NCBI RefSeq assembly: GCF_036323495.1
Contig: NZ_AP028947.1
Span: forward strand, 1,426,001-1,490,000
Origin: Limnobacter thiooxidans
GTDB lineage: Bacteria > Pseudomonadota > Gammaproteobacteria > Burkholderiales > Burkholderiaceae_B
Direction: 5' to 3'
DNA: 64,000 bases
Below are positions 35,199 to 43,245 of the stretch, piece after piece. Under the pieces are notes generated by a model. That model saw only the letters and a list, made by a program, of their open reading frames with translations, was not told the DNA's origin and searched no databases. The translations under genes and the position numbers were made by a program. Each line of letters opens with the position of its first letter. Positions within the stretch are counted from its first letter, which is position 1.

Positions 35199-35614
35199 TT
35201 ACTGTCCTTGGGGAATCGATAGATGGCTACATCGGGATCTGCCTTTCTGTATATCGGACCACCCCACATGTCACGTTGTTTGAAATCTGAAATCCATTCC
35301 TTTCCTGTGAACATTGCGATATGTCCCTCCGGTCTGCCACCCTCAACGTTGGGGATGACTGCAATATCGCCAGCTTCAGGTGAATAATTCTTGCAACTTG
35401 ATGAATCAATCAATACCCCTTTGCTGTATCGATTTAGTTTCAATCCGTACCTTGATAGTACTGGATCATAAAGCTTGGCCTGCCCAAGAGTTGGTCTGAT
35501 TTAAATGCCGCCAGCGTCCAGAGCCAAGCGCACATGAAGTGCGCATTTGCCTTGGGACGAGGTATTTGCAATGCTGACGAGCTTCTTTATTGCTTTGTTG
35601 ATGTTGAAGGTCAT
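35195..35614 (-). pseudogene. peptidoglycan amidase-like gene (NlpC/P60 or CHAP type) with in-frame TAA
   Basis: Read from ATG 35614 (MTFNINKAIKKLV) there are 139 sense positions with one TAA at codon 38 (35501-35503). The same frame continues on both sides with family-like sequence. Before the stop is GKCALHVRLALDAGGI, carrying the putative nucleophile C24. After it come IRPTLGQAKLYDPVLSRYG and AGDIAVIPNV, PEGHIAMFTGKEWISDFKQ with putative catalytic H98, and RDMWGGPIYRK. The pattern fits secreted cysteine amidases, including type VI secretion effectors. A single C-to-A change (TCA to TAA) would explain the stop. Only the part after TTG 35443 appears as a normal open frame, and it lacks the cysteine. 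Confidence 0.72.
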
Positions 35615-35794
35615 GAATAATTACCGATTTTGAATTGACCGCACATACCAACATATTCAGTTCATGGGGTACCAATTTTTTGTCTGGCAATTCCCCCCGG
35701 GGGATAAAAACGGCGTGCATCCTTTAAATCGCAAGTCGCAGGCGCAGCCACTTCAAGTTTGCAAAGGCTGCATTGCCCTCGCACCGCCATTCAA

Positions 35795-35917
35795 GAAAGC
35801 CTGCCCTTGTGTTGAATTCCACGACCGTTCGGCTGAAAGCCGAAAGCGCAGCCCGCCCTCTTTTTAGCGGGTGCGCTTAGGTCGTGGGATCAACAACAAG
35901 GGAGAGTTCAGGCTTTC
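35795..35917. repeat. structured element 2: long stem closing a three-way junction
   Basis: Outer arms GAAAGCCTG (35795-35803) and CAGGCTTTC (35909-35917) are perfect complements. CCCTTGTGTTGA pairs with TCAACAACAAGGG (one bulge), and CCACGACC (35819-35826) with GGTCGTGG (35880-35887). This stem closes two hairpins: TTCGGCT/AGCCGAA with a GAA loop (35828-35844), and an 11-bp stem with one bulged G and a CCTCTTTTTA loop (35845-35877). Confidence 0.65.
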
Positions 35918-36013
35918 AGGCGGAAGACGGCATGCGCCTGAGCAAACGAATAAAAAGCTGTGCTTTTGGACATACGCCTTAGGATTTGCGTCTGAGTAAG
36001 CGAAGAAATTTGC

Positions 36014-36036
36014 GCCTTGCAATCAACTTGCAAGGC
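36014..36036. other. perfect hairpin beyond the 3' end of phoH
   Basis: GCCTTGCAA, loop TCAAC, TTGCAAGGC. It starts 16 bp downstream of the phoH stop on the minus strand. There is no real U-tract after it, so it may stabilise the mRNA 3' end or act with Rho. Confidence 0.45.
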
Positions 36037-36051
36037 ACAGTTCAATGCGAC

Positions 36052-37707
36052 TTAAAGGTTATCCGACGCAAAATCAGCCAAACGCGAACGTTCTCCACGC
36101 TGCAAGGTGATGTGCCCGGCATGTGGCCAGCCCTTGAATCGATCCACCACATACGTCAGGCCCGATGAGCCTTCAGTCAGGTAGGGTGTGTCGATCTGCG
36201 CCAGGTTACCCAGGCAAATCACCTTGGTACCGGGGCCAGCCCGGGTAATCAGGGTTTTCATTTGCTTGGGTGACAAGTTTTGTGCTTCATCAATAATCAG
36301 GAACTTGTTGATGAAGGTACGACCGCGCATGAAGTTCATGGACTTGATCCGGATCTTGGTGCGAATCAGGTCGGTCGTGGCTGAGCGGCCCCAATCGCCA
36401 CTGCTGGGGTCGGGCTTGTTCAGCACTTCCAGGTTGTCTTCAAACGCGCCCATCCAGGGGGCCATTTTTTCTTCTTCCGTACCCGGCAGGAAGCCGATAT
36501 CCTCACCCACCGGCACGGTGGCGCGGGTCACAATAATTTCTGAATATTGCTTGCTTTCCAGCACCTGCGACAAGCCAGCAGCCAAGGCCAGCAAGGTTTT
36601 GCCCGTACCTGCCTGGCCCAGCAAGGTGACAAAGTCACATTCCGGGTTCATCAGCAGATTCAGTGCAAAATTCTGTTCGCGGTTTCTTGCAGTAATTCCC
36701 CACACGCTGTTTTTGTTGTGGCTGAAATCGCGCAGGGTTTTAAGCACTGCGGTGCGGCCATTGACTTCAAGTACTTGTGCGATCAAGGGGATTCCAGTTT
36801 CGCAATACACGAACTGGTTGACCATCATGTCTTTTACAGCGGGACCGCTGACGCGGTAGTAGGTGCTCCCGCCTTGTTGCCAGCTTTCAATGCCTTTGCT
36901 GTTCTTCTCCCAGAAATCGGACTGCAATTCCATGATGCCTGAATACAGCAAATCCCGATCTTCAAGTACCTGGTCATTGAAATAGTCTTCAGCCAACAAA
37001 CCCAGCGCGCGGGCCTTGATGCGCATGTTGATGTCTTTGGACACCAGGGCAACTTCACGTTCAGGGTGAAGTTTGCTCAGGGCAAACACCACACCCAGAA
37101 TCTGGTTGTCTGCTTTCCCAACGGGCAGGGTTTTTGGAAGTTCAGCAGCCAGTTCAGTGGTTTGCACCAAAAGGCGGCCCAGTGCGTCCACATTGCCCAG
37201 TCGGTCCAATGCCACGCCTTTCTCGATGTCATCGATGTTTTCCATCAATGCGTCCAGCGAGCGGCTCACCTGCCGTGCATGGCGTGCTACTTCCGACATG
37301 CCTTTCTTGTGATTGTCCAGTTCTTCCAGCGTAATCAGCGGCAGGAAAACATCGTGTTCTTCAAACCGGAACAAGGACATCGGGTCGTGCATCAACACAT
37401 TGGTGTCGAGCACAAATATCTTTTTGCCAGTGAGTGTGACCTGGCGGCGTGGTTTCCCAGCGGGAGTCTGTGCAGGTATTTTGGCTTTTGACGAAGCGGC
37501 CTTGGGTATGTTGCGTGTTCGGTTGGACTCTGGCGCCTTCGCTGTCGGAGCGTTATTGCTCGCCAGAACCAATGGGGTTTTCGCTGCGTTGTTGGGTACT
37601 TCGAGTGATTCTGTGCTTCGGGCCGGCTTTTTGGTTCTGGGCACCGAAATTGGAGGAATTTCGTTCAGTGTGGTTGCGGGTTTGCTGGGTTCTTTGGGCA
37701 GAGGCAT
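36052..37707 (-). CDS. PhoH family ATPase with N-terminal PIN domain
   Basis: 551 residues. Residues 1 to about 92 are disordered, rich in Pro, Ala, Lys and Ser. Then comes a PIN RNase domain (KIFVLDTNVLMHDP, with LITLEELDNHKKG and the late acidic KDINMRIKA). Last is a PhoH ATPase (Walker A LLGQAGTGKTLLALA, Walker B FLIIDEAQNLS). This is the PhoH2-type architecture, in which an RNA helicase-like motor is joined to a ribonuclease. ATG 37707 is used; a TTG two codons upstream is possible. 68 bp downstream of bcp on the same strand. Confidence 0.9.
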   Translation of the reverse strand: MPLPKEPSKPATTLNEIPPISVPRTKKPARSTESLEVPNNAAKTPLVLASNNAPTAKAPESNRTRNIPKAASSKAKIPAQTPAGKPRRQVTLTGKKIFVLDTNVLMHDPMSLFRFEEHDVFLPLITLEELDNHKKGMSEVARHARQVSRSLDALMENIDDIEKGVALDRLGNVDALGRLLVQTTELAAELPKTLPVGKADNQILGVVFALSKLHPEREVALVSKDINMRIKARALGLLAEDYFNDQVLEDRDLLYSGIMELQSDFWEKNSKGIESWQQGGSTYYRVSGPAVKDMMVNQFVYCETGIPLIAQVLEVNGRTAVLKTLRDFSHNKNSVWGITARNREQNFALNLLMNPECDFVTLLGQAGTGKTLLALAAGLSQVLESKQYSEIIVTRATVPVGEDIGFLPGTEEEKMAPWMGAFEDNLEVLNKPDPSSGDWGRSATTDLIRTKIRIKSMNFMRGRTFINKFLIIDEAQNLSPKQMKTLITRAGPGTKVICLGNLAQIDTPYLTEGSSGLTYVVDRFKGWPHAGHITLQRGERSRLADFASDNL

Positions 37708-37774
37708 TGTCAACGATCTGAAGTAGGAAGCTCATGAATCGCGCGGGGTCGTCACTCCCGCGCCCGTAAGGATA

Positions 37775-38245
37775 TTAGTCCTTGATTGTGCGTACAAAGT
37801 CAAGCACCGCCTGTGCGTGACCCGGCACCTTCACACCGCGCCAGGCCTGCACAAGAAGACCTTTCTTGTTGATAACAAAGGTACTTCTTTCGACGCCTCT
37901 CACCTGTTTGCCGTACATGTTTTTCATCTTCATGACGTCAAAAATTGCACACACTTTTTCTTCGGGGTCGGAAATAAGCTCGAAAGGCATTTCCAGTTTC
38001 GCCTTGAAATTCTCGTGTGACTTCAGTGAGTCCCGAGACACCCCGAAAATCAGGCAATCCGATTGCGCAAATTCGGCATGCAAATCGCGGAAGTTCTCGC
38101 CTTCTGTGGTGCAGCCAGGTGTGCTGTCTTTTGGGTAAAAATAAATGACAAGATTTTTACCTGCATGCGCGGCCAGACTGAATTCTGCACCGCCGGTGCA
38201 TGTAGCTGAAAAATCGGGGACTTTGCTATTGATTTCAAGCGACAC
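37775..38245 (-). CDS. bcp: thiol peroxidase, Bcp/PrxQ type
   Basis: Reduces hydrogen peroxide and organic peroxides with thioredoxin. 156 residues. The peroxidatic cysteine sits in FYPKDSTPGCTTEGENFRD, the PrxQ signature. The typical resolving cysteine five residues later is absent (PGCTTEGEN), as in the atypical subgroup; C64 in AQSDCLIFG is another candidate. Single domain, cytoplasmic. Confidence 0.93.
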   Translation of the reverse strand: MSLEINSKVPDFSATCTGGAEFSLAAHAGKNLVIYFYPKDSTPGCTTEGENFRDLHAEFAQSDCLIFGVSRDSLKSHENFKAKLEMPFELISDPEEKVCAIFDVMKMKNMYGKQVRGVERSTFVINKKGLLVQAWRGVKVPGHAQAVLDFVRTIKD

Positions 38246-38325
38246 GATACTGCTCCTGAGCGTCTGCGGTTGTACTTTGATGGCTCAGTATAACCACAGC
38301 GCCGGGCTTGAAAATGCAGGTGGTG

Positions 38326-38697
38326 TCAGGAACGCGCCAAAAGGGCCACCCCAAGCACGATCACGCCGATGGCGATCCAGCGCTGCATGCTGACCGGTTC
38401 GTTCAGAAAATGCTGGGCGGCAAATGCATTGATAACGTATCCAATTGCCAGCATGGGGTACGCCAGCGTCACATCGACCCTGGACAAGGCCATCAGCCAG
38501 ATCAGCAGCGAAAAGCCATAGCAAAACAGGCCAAGAATCATGGGCCATTGCAGGAACAGGGCGGACATGGCCCCCAGGCTCAAGGCACTCGATGCCTCAA
38601 TAACCCCGACCTTGTTGGTTGCCATTTTTAAAAGCAATTGTGCCACTGCATTCAACAGCACCCCTGCCAACACCAGAATGGCTGCGTATGTGGTCAT
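38326..38697 (-). CDS. small multidrug/drug-metabolite transporter family protein, four helices
   Basis: From ATG 38697 the product has 123 residues with four membrane helices and no soluble domain: MTTYAAILVLAGVLLNAVAQLLLKM, SALFLQWPMILGLFCYGFSLLIWL, VTLAYPMLAIGYVINAFAA and WIAIGVIVLGVALLA. This resembles ArnE/EmrE-like half-transporters, including the ALSRVDVTLAYPML motif. The ATG overlaps the stop of the Mth938-like gene by 4 bp. A longer frame lies wholly inside that gene and is rejected. Substrate unknown. Confidence 0.78.
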   Translation of the reverse strand: MTTYAAILVLAGVLLNAVAQLLLKMATNKVGVIEASSALSLGAMSALFLQWPMILGLFCYGFSLLIWLMALSRVDVTLAYPMLAIGYVINAFAAQHFLNEPVSMQRWIAIGVIVLGVALLARS

Positions 38698-39071
38698 AGC
38701 AGAATCGCCGCCACAACATGCCGGCCTTCGCCAATCAGAATATTGTAGGTGCGACAGGCCGCCTGGCTGTCCATGTATTCCACGGGGCAGCGCTTGTTGA
38801 CGAAAAACTTGCGAATATCCATTGCAGGAAACACCTGTTTGGGCCCTGTGCCGATCAACAGCACTTCCATGCTCGATGGGCATTGGTCATATAACCACTC
38901 GCAATGAGCCAGGGTCAGGGGACCGGAGCCCGCGTTTTCCCACATCCGTGGGGTGAAATCGGTGCCAAACACCACGCTTTCTGTTTGAAGCCTGCCGCTG
39001 ATCACGACACCTTCTTCGTCATACCGCTGAACAACGAATTGATCGCCAAGCGATTCAGGTTGAAATTTCAT
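38694..39071 (-). CDS. Mth938-like domain protein (DUF498)
   Basis: 125 residues starting MKFQPESLGDQFVVQRYDEEGVVISG, with VLLIGTGPKQVFP and YMDSQAACRTYNILIGEGRHVVAAIL. These mark the Mth938/NDUFAF3 fold. Bacterial members are conserved but of uncertain function. It is the first gene of a coupled pair with the small transporter and divergent from alaA. Confidence 0.85.
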   Translation of the reverse strand: MKFQPESLGDQFVVQRYDEEGVVISGRLQTESVVFGTDFTPRMWENAGSGPLTLAHCEWLYDQCPSSMEVLLIGTGPKQVFPAMDIRKFFVNKRCPVEYMDSQAACRTYNILIGEGRHVVAAILL

Positions 39072-39200
39072 TCGAAAGATGCTCCAGGATGCTGCCAGAC
39101 CTTTGCAGGTACTGGCCTAAACGGTTAAATTATAAGACTTTGCGCAAGCAAAAGAATAAGCACCTTAATAACCACCCAAACAATCCACACACAGGTCGAC

Positions 39201-40427
39201 ATGAAACCCATTCTCAAATCTGCCAAGCTGGCCAATGTTTGCTATGACATCCGTGGTCCGGTGATGCAGCGAGCGCGGCAGCTGGAAGAGGAAGGGCACC
39301 GAATCCTGAAGCTGAACATCGGCAATTTGGCACCCTTTGGCTTTGAAGCCCCCGATGAAGTTCGGCAAGACGTCATCATGAACCTGGGCGATGCTTCAGG
39401 CTACAGCGACAGCAAAGGCCTGTTCGCGGCCCGCAAAGCCATCATGCATTACACGCAGCAAAAGAAAATCAAGGGCGTCACCCTTGACGACATTATCGTG
39501 GGCAACGGTGTGTCTGAGCTCATCGTGATGAGCATGCAGGGCTTGCTGAACAATGGCGACGAGGTGTTACTGCCTGCCCCTGACTACCCTTTGTGGACTG
39601 CGGCGGTGAGCATTTCCGGCGGCACCCCCAGGCACTACCTGTGCGACGAGCAAAGCGACTGGTACCCCGATACCAAGCACCTGCGCAGCCTGATCAATGA
39701 AAAAACCAAGGCAATGGTCATCATCAACCCCAACAACCCAACAGGTGCCTTGTACCCCGAGGAAGTGTTGCTGGAAATGGTGCAGATTGCCCGTGAACAC
39801 CAGCTGATCATTTTTGCTGACGAAATTTACGACAAGATGTTGTACGACCAGGCAGAGCACACCTCGATTGCCTCGCTGGCTGACGACGTGCTGTTCATCA
39901 CCATGAACGGCTTGTCCAAAAACTACCGCGCCTGCGGATACCGGGCAGGCTGGATGGTGATTTCCGGCGACAAGCGCCACGCCACCGATTACATCGACGG
40001 CTTGGGCATCATGGCGTCCATGCGCCTGTGTGCCAACGTGCCTGGCCAATATGCAATTCAAACTTCGCTGGGTGGCTACCAAAGCATTAACGACCTGGTG
40101 GGCAACGGCGGGCGCCTGGCCCGTCAACGCGACCTGGCCTATGACCTGATGACTTCCATCCCTGGCGTTACCTGCGTAAAGCCCAAGGCGGCGCTTTACC
40201 TGTTCCCGCGCCTGGATCCGAAGATTTACCCCATCAAGAATGATCAGCGCTTTGTTCTTGAACTGCTGGAGGCTGAAAAAGTGCTCGTGGTTCAGGGAAC
40301 AGGCTTTAATTGGATCAATCCTGATCATTTCCGGGTGGTTTTCCTACCCAACACAGATGATTTGACAGACGCAGTTGGTAGAATTGCTCGCTTCCTGGAA
40401 AGTTATCGAAAACAACACCTTGGCTGA
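39201..40427 (+). CDS. alaA: alanine/glutamate-pyruvate aminotransferase, AlaA type
   Basis: A PLP enzyme of fold type I, 408 residues. The cofactor lysine lies in NGLSKNYRACGYRAGW, and PNNPTGALYPEE and ADEIYDKMLYD are the usual binding motifs. The start MKPILKSAKLANVCYDIRGPV and the length agree with AlaA, which makes alanine from pyruvate and glutamate. It precedes hom by 7 bp and thrC, an arrangement common in betaproteobacteria. Confidence 0.9.
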   Translation: MKPILKSAKLANVCYDIRGPVMQRARQLEEEGHRILKLNIGNLAPFGFEAPDEVRQDVIMNLGDASGYSDSKGLFAARKAIMHYTQQKKIKGVTLDDIIVGNGVSELIVMSMQGLLNNGDEVLLPAPDYPLWTAAVSISGGTPRHYLCDEQSDWYPDTKHLRSLINEKTKAMVIINPNNPTGALYPEEVLLEMVQIAREHQLIIFADEIYDKMLYDQAEHTSIASLADDVLFITMNGLSKNYRACGYRAGWMVISGDKRHATDYIDGLGIMASMRLCANVPGQYAIQTSLGGYQSINDLVGNGGRLARQRDLAYDLMTSIPGVTCVKPKAALYLFPRLDPKIYPIKNDQRFVLELLEAEKVLVVQGTGFNWINPDHFRVVFLPNTDDLTDAVGRIARFLESYRKQHLG

Positions 40428-40434
40428 TTTAAAA

Positions 40435-41748
40435 ATGAACAAACCTCTTCGAGTGGCCCTGCTGGGTTTGGGTACTGTCGGTTCCGGCACTTTCAATGTG
40501 CTGAAAGACAATGCGAGTGAAATTGAACGCCGTGTGGGTTTTCCCATTCAGATCAAAGTCATCGCCGACCTGAACACTGAAAAAGCCCGCGAACTGGCCG
40601 GTCCCGGCGTGGACGTGTTGGGCGATGCCTTCGAGGCTGTAAAGCGCGACGACATCGACGTGGTGGTTGAACTGATTGGCGGCTACACCATTGCCAAGCA
40701 ACTTGTGCTGGCTGCGATCAATGCCGGCAAGCACGTGGTCACGGCCAACAAGGCCTTGCTGGCGGTGCATGGCGATGAAATATTTGCAGCCGCAGAAGCC
40801 AACAACGTGATGGTGGCGTTTGAAGCGGCTGTGGCTGGTGGCATTCCGGTGATCAAGTCGATCAAGGAAGGCTTGGCTGCTAACAAGATTGAGTATGTAG
40901 CCGGCATCATCAACGGTACCTGCAACTTCATTTTGTCGGAAATGCGTGACAAGGGCCTGCCTTTCCTCGATGTGCTCGCCCAAGCCCAAGCCTTTGGCTA
41001 TGCTGAAGCAGACCCCACCTTCGACATTGAAGGCGTGGATGCTGCCCACAAAATTACCCTGTTGAGTTCATTGGCCTTTGGTGTGCCGGTTCAATTCGAC
41101 AAAGCGTACATTGAAGGCATCACCAAGCTGACCAAGGAAGATATTCAATTTGCCGAGCAATTGGGCTATCGCGTCAAATTGTTGGGCATTGCCAAGCGCA
41201 CCGAGCAGGGCGTTGAATTGCGTGTTCACCCCACCTTGATCCCAAGCAAACGCCTGATCGCCAACGTGGAAGGTGTCATGAATGCGGTGTTGGTTAAGGC
41301 GAATGCGGTAGGCCCAACTTTGTACTACGGCGCGGGTGCCGGCAGTTTGCCAACCGCGTCGGCAGTTGTGGCTGACCTGATTGAAATTGCTCGAACAAGC
41401 CAGGCTCCATTGTCCAGCCGGGTACCTGTACTGGCTTTCCAGAAAGAAGGCGTTCAGAATCTGGAAGTGCTGGCCATGGACAAAGTGGTGACTGCGTTTT
41501 ACCTGCGCTTGGCTGTGGACGACCGCCCAGGTGTGTTGGCTGAAGTCACACGCCTGCTGGCCGACAACCAGATTTCCATTGAAGCCATGATTCAGCGCCA
41601 GGCCACCAGCGAAAAGGAAACAGCAGAAATTGTGTTGTTGACTCACCGTTGTGTTGAAGGCGATGTGAACAAGGCCATTTCCAGAATCGAGGCCTTGGAC
41701 AGTGTGCATGGCCCATTGACCCGTATTCGTGTAGAGGACTTGAGCTGA
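40435..41748 (+). CDS. hom: homoserine dehydrogenase
   Basis: Reduces aspartate semialdehyde to homoserine with NAD(P)H. 437 residues from ATG 40435. NAD-binding LLGLGTVGSGTFNVL, catalytic region GYAEADPTFDIEGVDAAHK, and a C-terminal ACT domain (VDDRPGVLAEVTRLLADNQISIE) for threonine feedback. The start at 40375 in the same frame is inside alaA and is rejected. One base separates its stop from the thrC ATG. Confidence 0.96.
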   Translation: MNKPLRVALLGLGTVGSGTFNVLKDNASEIERRVGFPIQIKVIADLNTEKARELAGPGVDVLGDAFEAVKRDDIDVVVELIGGYTIAKQLVLAAINAGKHVVTANKALLAVHGDEIFAAAEANNVMVAFEAAVAGGIPVIKSIKEGLAANKIEYVAGIINGTCNFILSEMRDKGLPFLDVLAQAQAFGYAEADPTFDIEGVDAAHKITLLSSLAFGVPVQFDKAYIEGITKLTKEDIQFAEQLGYRVKLLGIAKRTEQGVELRVHPTLIPSKRLIANVEGVMNAVLVKANAVGPTLYYGAGAGSLPTASAVVADLIEIARTSQAPLSSRVPVLAFQKEGVQNLEVLAMDKVVTAFYLRLAVDDRPGVLAEVTRLLADNQISIEAMIQRQATSEKETAEIVLLTHRCVEGDVNKAISRIEALDSVHGPLTRIRVEDLS

Positions 41749-41749
41749 A

Positions 41750-43165
41750 ATGAAATACTTCAGCAGCCGCGGGGGCATGGAGCCCCAGGATTTTTCCGAA
41801 ATTCTGCTGGAAGGCCTCGCGCCTGACGGTGGCCTGGCCGTGCCCGAGTTTTACCCGCAAGTGCCTTTGTCTGTTCTGGAAAGCTGGAAAAGCCTGAATT
41901 ACGGTGAGTTGGCATTTGAAGTGTTGAAGGCCTATGCCACCGACATTCCCGAAGCAGACCTGAAAGCACTGACCACGAAAACTTACACCAAAGCGGTGTA
42001 CGGAACGGCCGAGATTACACCCTTGCGCGAGTTGTTTGATGGCATCAAGGTTCTGGAGCTGTCTAATGGCCCCACGCTGGCCTTCAAAGACATGGCCATG
42101 CAGTTGCTAGGCAATCTGTTTGAATACCAGTTGGCCCGCACCAACCGCGAGTTGAATATTCTGGGTGCCACCAGTGGCGATACCGGTTCTGCGGCTGAAT
42201 ATGCCATGCGCGGCAAAAAGGGTGTGCGTGTTTTCATGTTGAGCCCTTTGGGCAAGATGAGCGCATTTCAGCGAGCCCAGATGTACAGCCTTCAAGACCC
42301 GAACATTTTCAATATTGCCGTTGAGGGTTTGTTTGATGACTGTCAGGATGTTGTCAAGGCAGTCAGCGAAGACCTAGAGTACAAGGCACGCCAGAAAATC
42401 GGCACGGTCAACTCCATCAACTGGGGCCGCATTTCTGCACAGGTGGTGTACTACTTCAACGCCTACCTTCGCACGGCTGAAAAAATCGGCGATCCGGTCA
42501 GTTTTGCCGTGCCCTCCGGCAACTTCGGCAACGTGCTGGCTGGGCACATTGCGCGTCAAATGGGCCTGCCGATTCGCAAGCTGATTGTGGCCACCAATGA
42601 AAACAATGTGCTGGACGAGTTTTTCAAAACAGGTGTGTATCGCCCGCGCAAGTCTGCCGAAACTTACATCACTTCCAGCCCGTCCATGGACATTTCCAAG
42701 GCGTCCAACTTTGAGCGTTTTGTGTATGATTTGCTGGGTCGTGACCCCAAGGCTTTGAAAGCCCTGTGGCAAGACCTGGCCAAAGAAGGCCAGTTCGATT
42801 TGTCCCAGGACGCCCGGTTCAAGCGCGTTGAAGAAACCTTTGGTTTTCAGTCTGGTTGCTCGAATCATCAGAACCGCTTGGACACCATTCGCGAAGTGTA
42901 TTCACGCACTGGTACATTGATCGACACCCACACGGCCGACGCAGTGAAAGTGGCACGTGAGCTCGTGGAACCCGGCGTCCCCATGGTGGTGCTTGAAACG
43001 GCACTGGCCGTGAAGTTTGCTGAAACCATCGAAGAAGCAACTGGTCAAACACCGCCGGTTCCGGCTGCATTCGAAGGTATTGAAAAACTGCCGCAACGTG
43101 TGGTGGAAATGCCCGTGTCTGTTGATCAGGTGAAGGCCTTTATTGCGGTCAACACTGGCCTGTAA
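41750..43165 (+). CDS. thrC: threonine synthase
   Basis: A PLP enzyme converting phosphohomoserine to threonine. 471 residues, the long proteobacterial type. It begins MKYFSSRGGMEPQDFSEILLEGLAPDGGLAVP. The PLP lysine is in NGPTLAFKDMAMQLLG, and the phosphate loop GATSGDTGSAAEYA and SINWGRISAQVVYYFNAY are intact. The hom-thrC pair lacks thrB in the window; in this group thrB lies elsewhere. Confidence 0.96.
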   Translation: MKYFSSRGGMEPQDFSEILLEGLAPDGGLAVPEFYPQVPLSVLESWKSLNYGELAFEVLKAYATDIPEADLKALTTKTYTKAVYGTAEITPLRELFDGIKVLELSNGPTLAFKDMAMQLLGNLFEYQLARTNRELNILGATSGDTGSAAEYAMRGKKGVRVFMLSPLGKMSAFQRAQMYSLQDPNIFNIAVEGLFDDCQDVVKAVSEDLEYKARQKIGTVNSINWGRISAQVVYYFNAYLRTAEKIGDPVSFAVPSGNFGNVLAGHIARQMGLPIRKLIVATNENNVLDEFFKTGVYRPRKSAETYITSSPSMDISKASNFERFVYDLLGRDPKALKALWQDLAKEGQFDLSQDARFKRVEETFGFQSGCSNHQNRLDTIREVYSRTGTLIDTHTADAVKVARELVEPGVPMVVLETALAVKFAETIEEATGQTPPVPAAFEGIEKLPQRVVEMPVSVDQVKAFIAVNTGL

Positions 43166-43210
43166 ATAGGGTTTACCTAACTTGCGGGTCAAAACGGAAT
43201 CATGAACAAT

Positions 43211-43233
43211 GACGGGGTTGAGAAACACCCCGT
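43211..43233 (+). terminator. weak terminator-like dyad after thrC
   Basis: ACGGGGT and ACCCCGT around an 8-nt loop, followed by a T-containing stretch without a solid U-run. It may reduce read-through into the two-component genes. Confidence 0.35.
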
Positions 43234-43245
43234 GAACCCATTGTT

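Larger units (their letters stand above)
35615..36051. other. 437-bp non-coding region with structured DNA
   Basis: No credible gene. It contains a CCCCCC/GGGGG palindrome near 35694-35703, structured element 2 (35795-35917), an AAAAGC/GCTTTT hairpin near 35954-35968, an imperfect direct repeat (35934-35950 and 35988-36004) and a perfect hairpin next to phoH. It lies between the amidase-like pseudogene and phoH. Confidence 0.6.

Noticed and set aside
35466-35720. 84-residue minus-strand frame over the amidase-like gene
   Set aside because: It is a different frame from the one that shows conserved CALHVRLALDAGGI and RP...AK...Y sequence; composition looks random.
34459-35917. Structured elements as integron attC sites
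   Set aside because: The required RYYYAAC ... GTTRRRY outer boxes in that order are not present at either element, and no integrase gene is in the window.
35795-35917. Hammerhead or other self-cleaving ribozyme
   Set aside because: Three-way junction shape fits loosely, but the conserved CUGAUGA and GAAA core is absent.
34365-36051. tRNA or tmRNA in the non-coding gaps
   Set aside because: No T-loop GGTTCRANYCC, no 7-bp acceptor with proper spacing and no CCA context could be found.
35986-36168. Short frames reading MRLSKR at 35934 and 35988
   Set aside because: The first stops after a few codons and the second runs into the antisense of phoH. Treated as a DNA direct repeat only.
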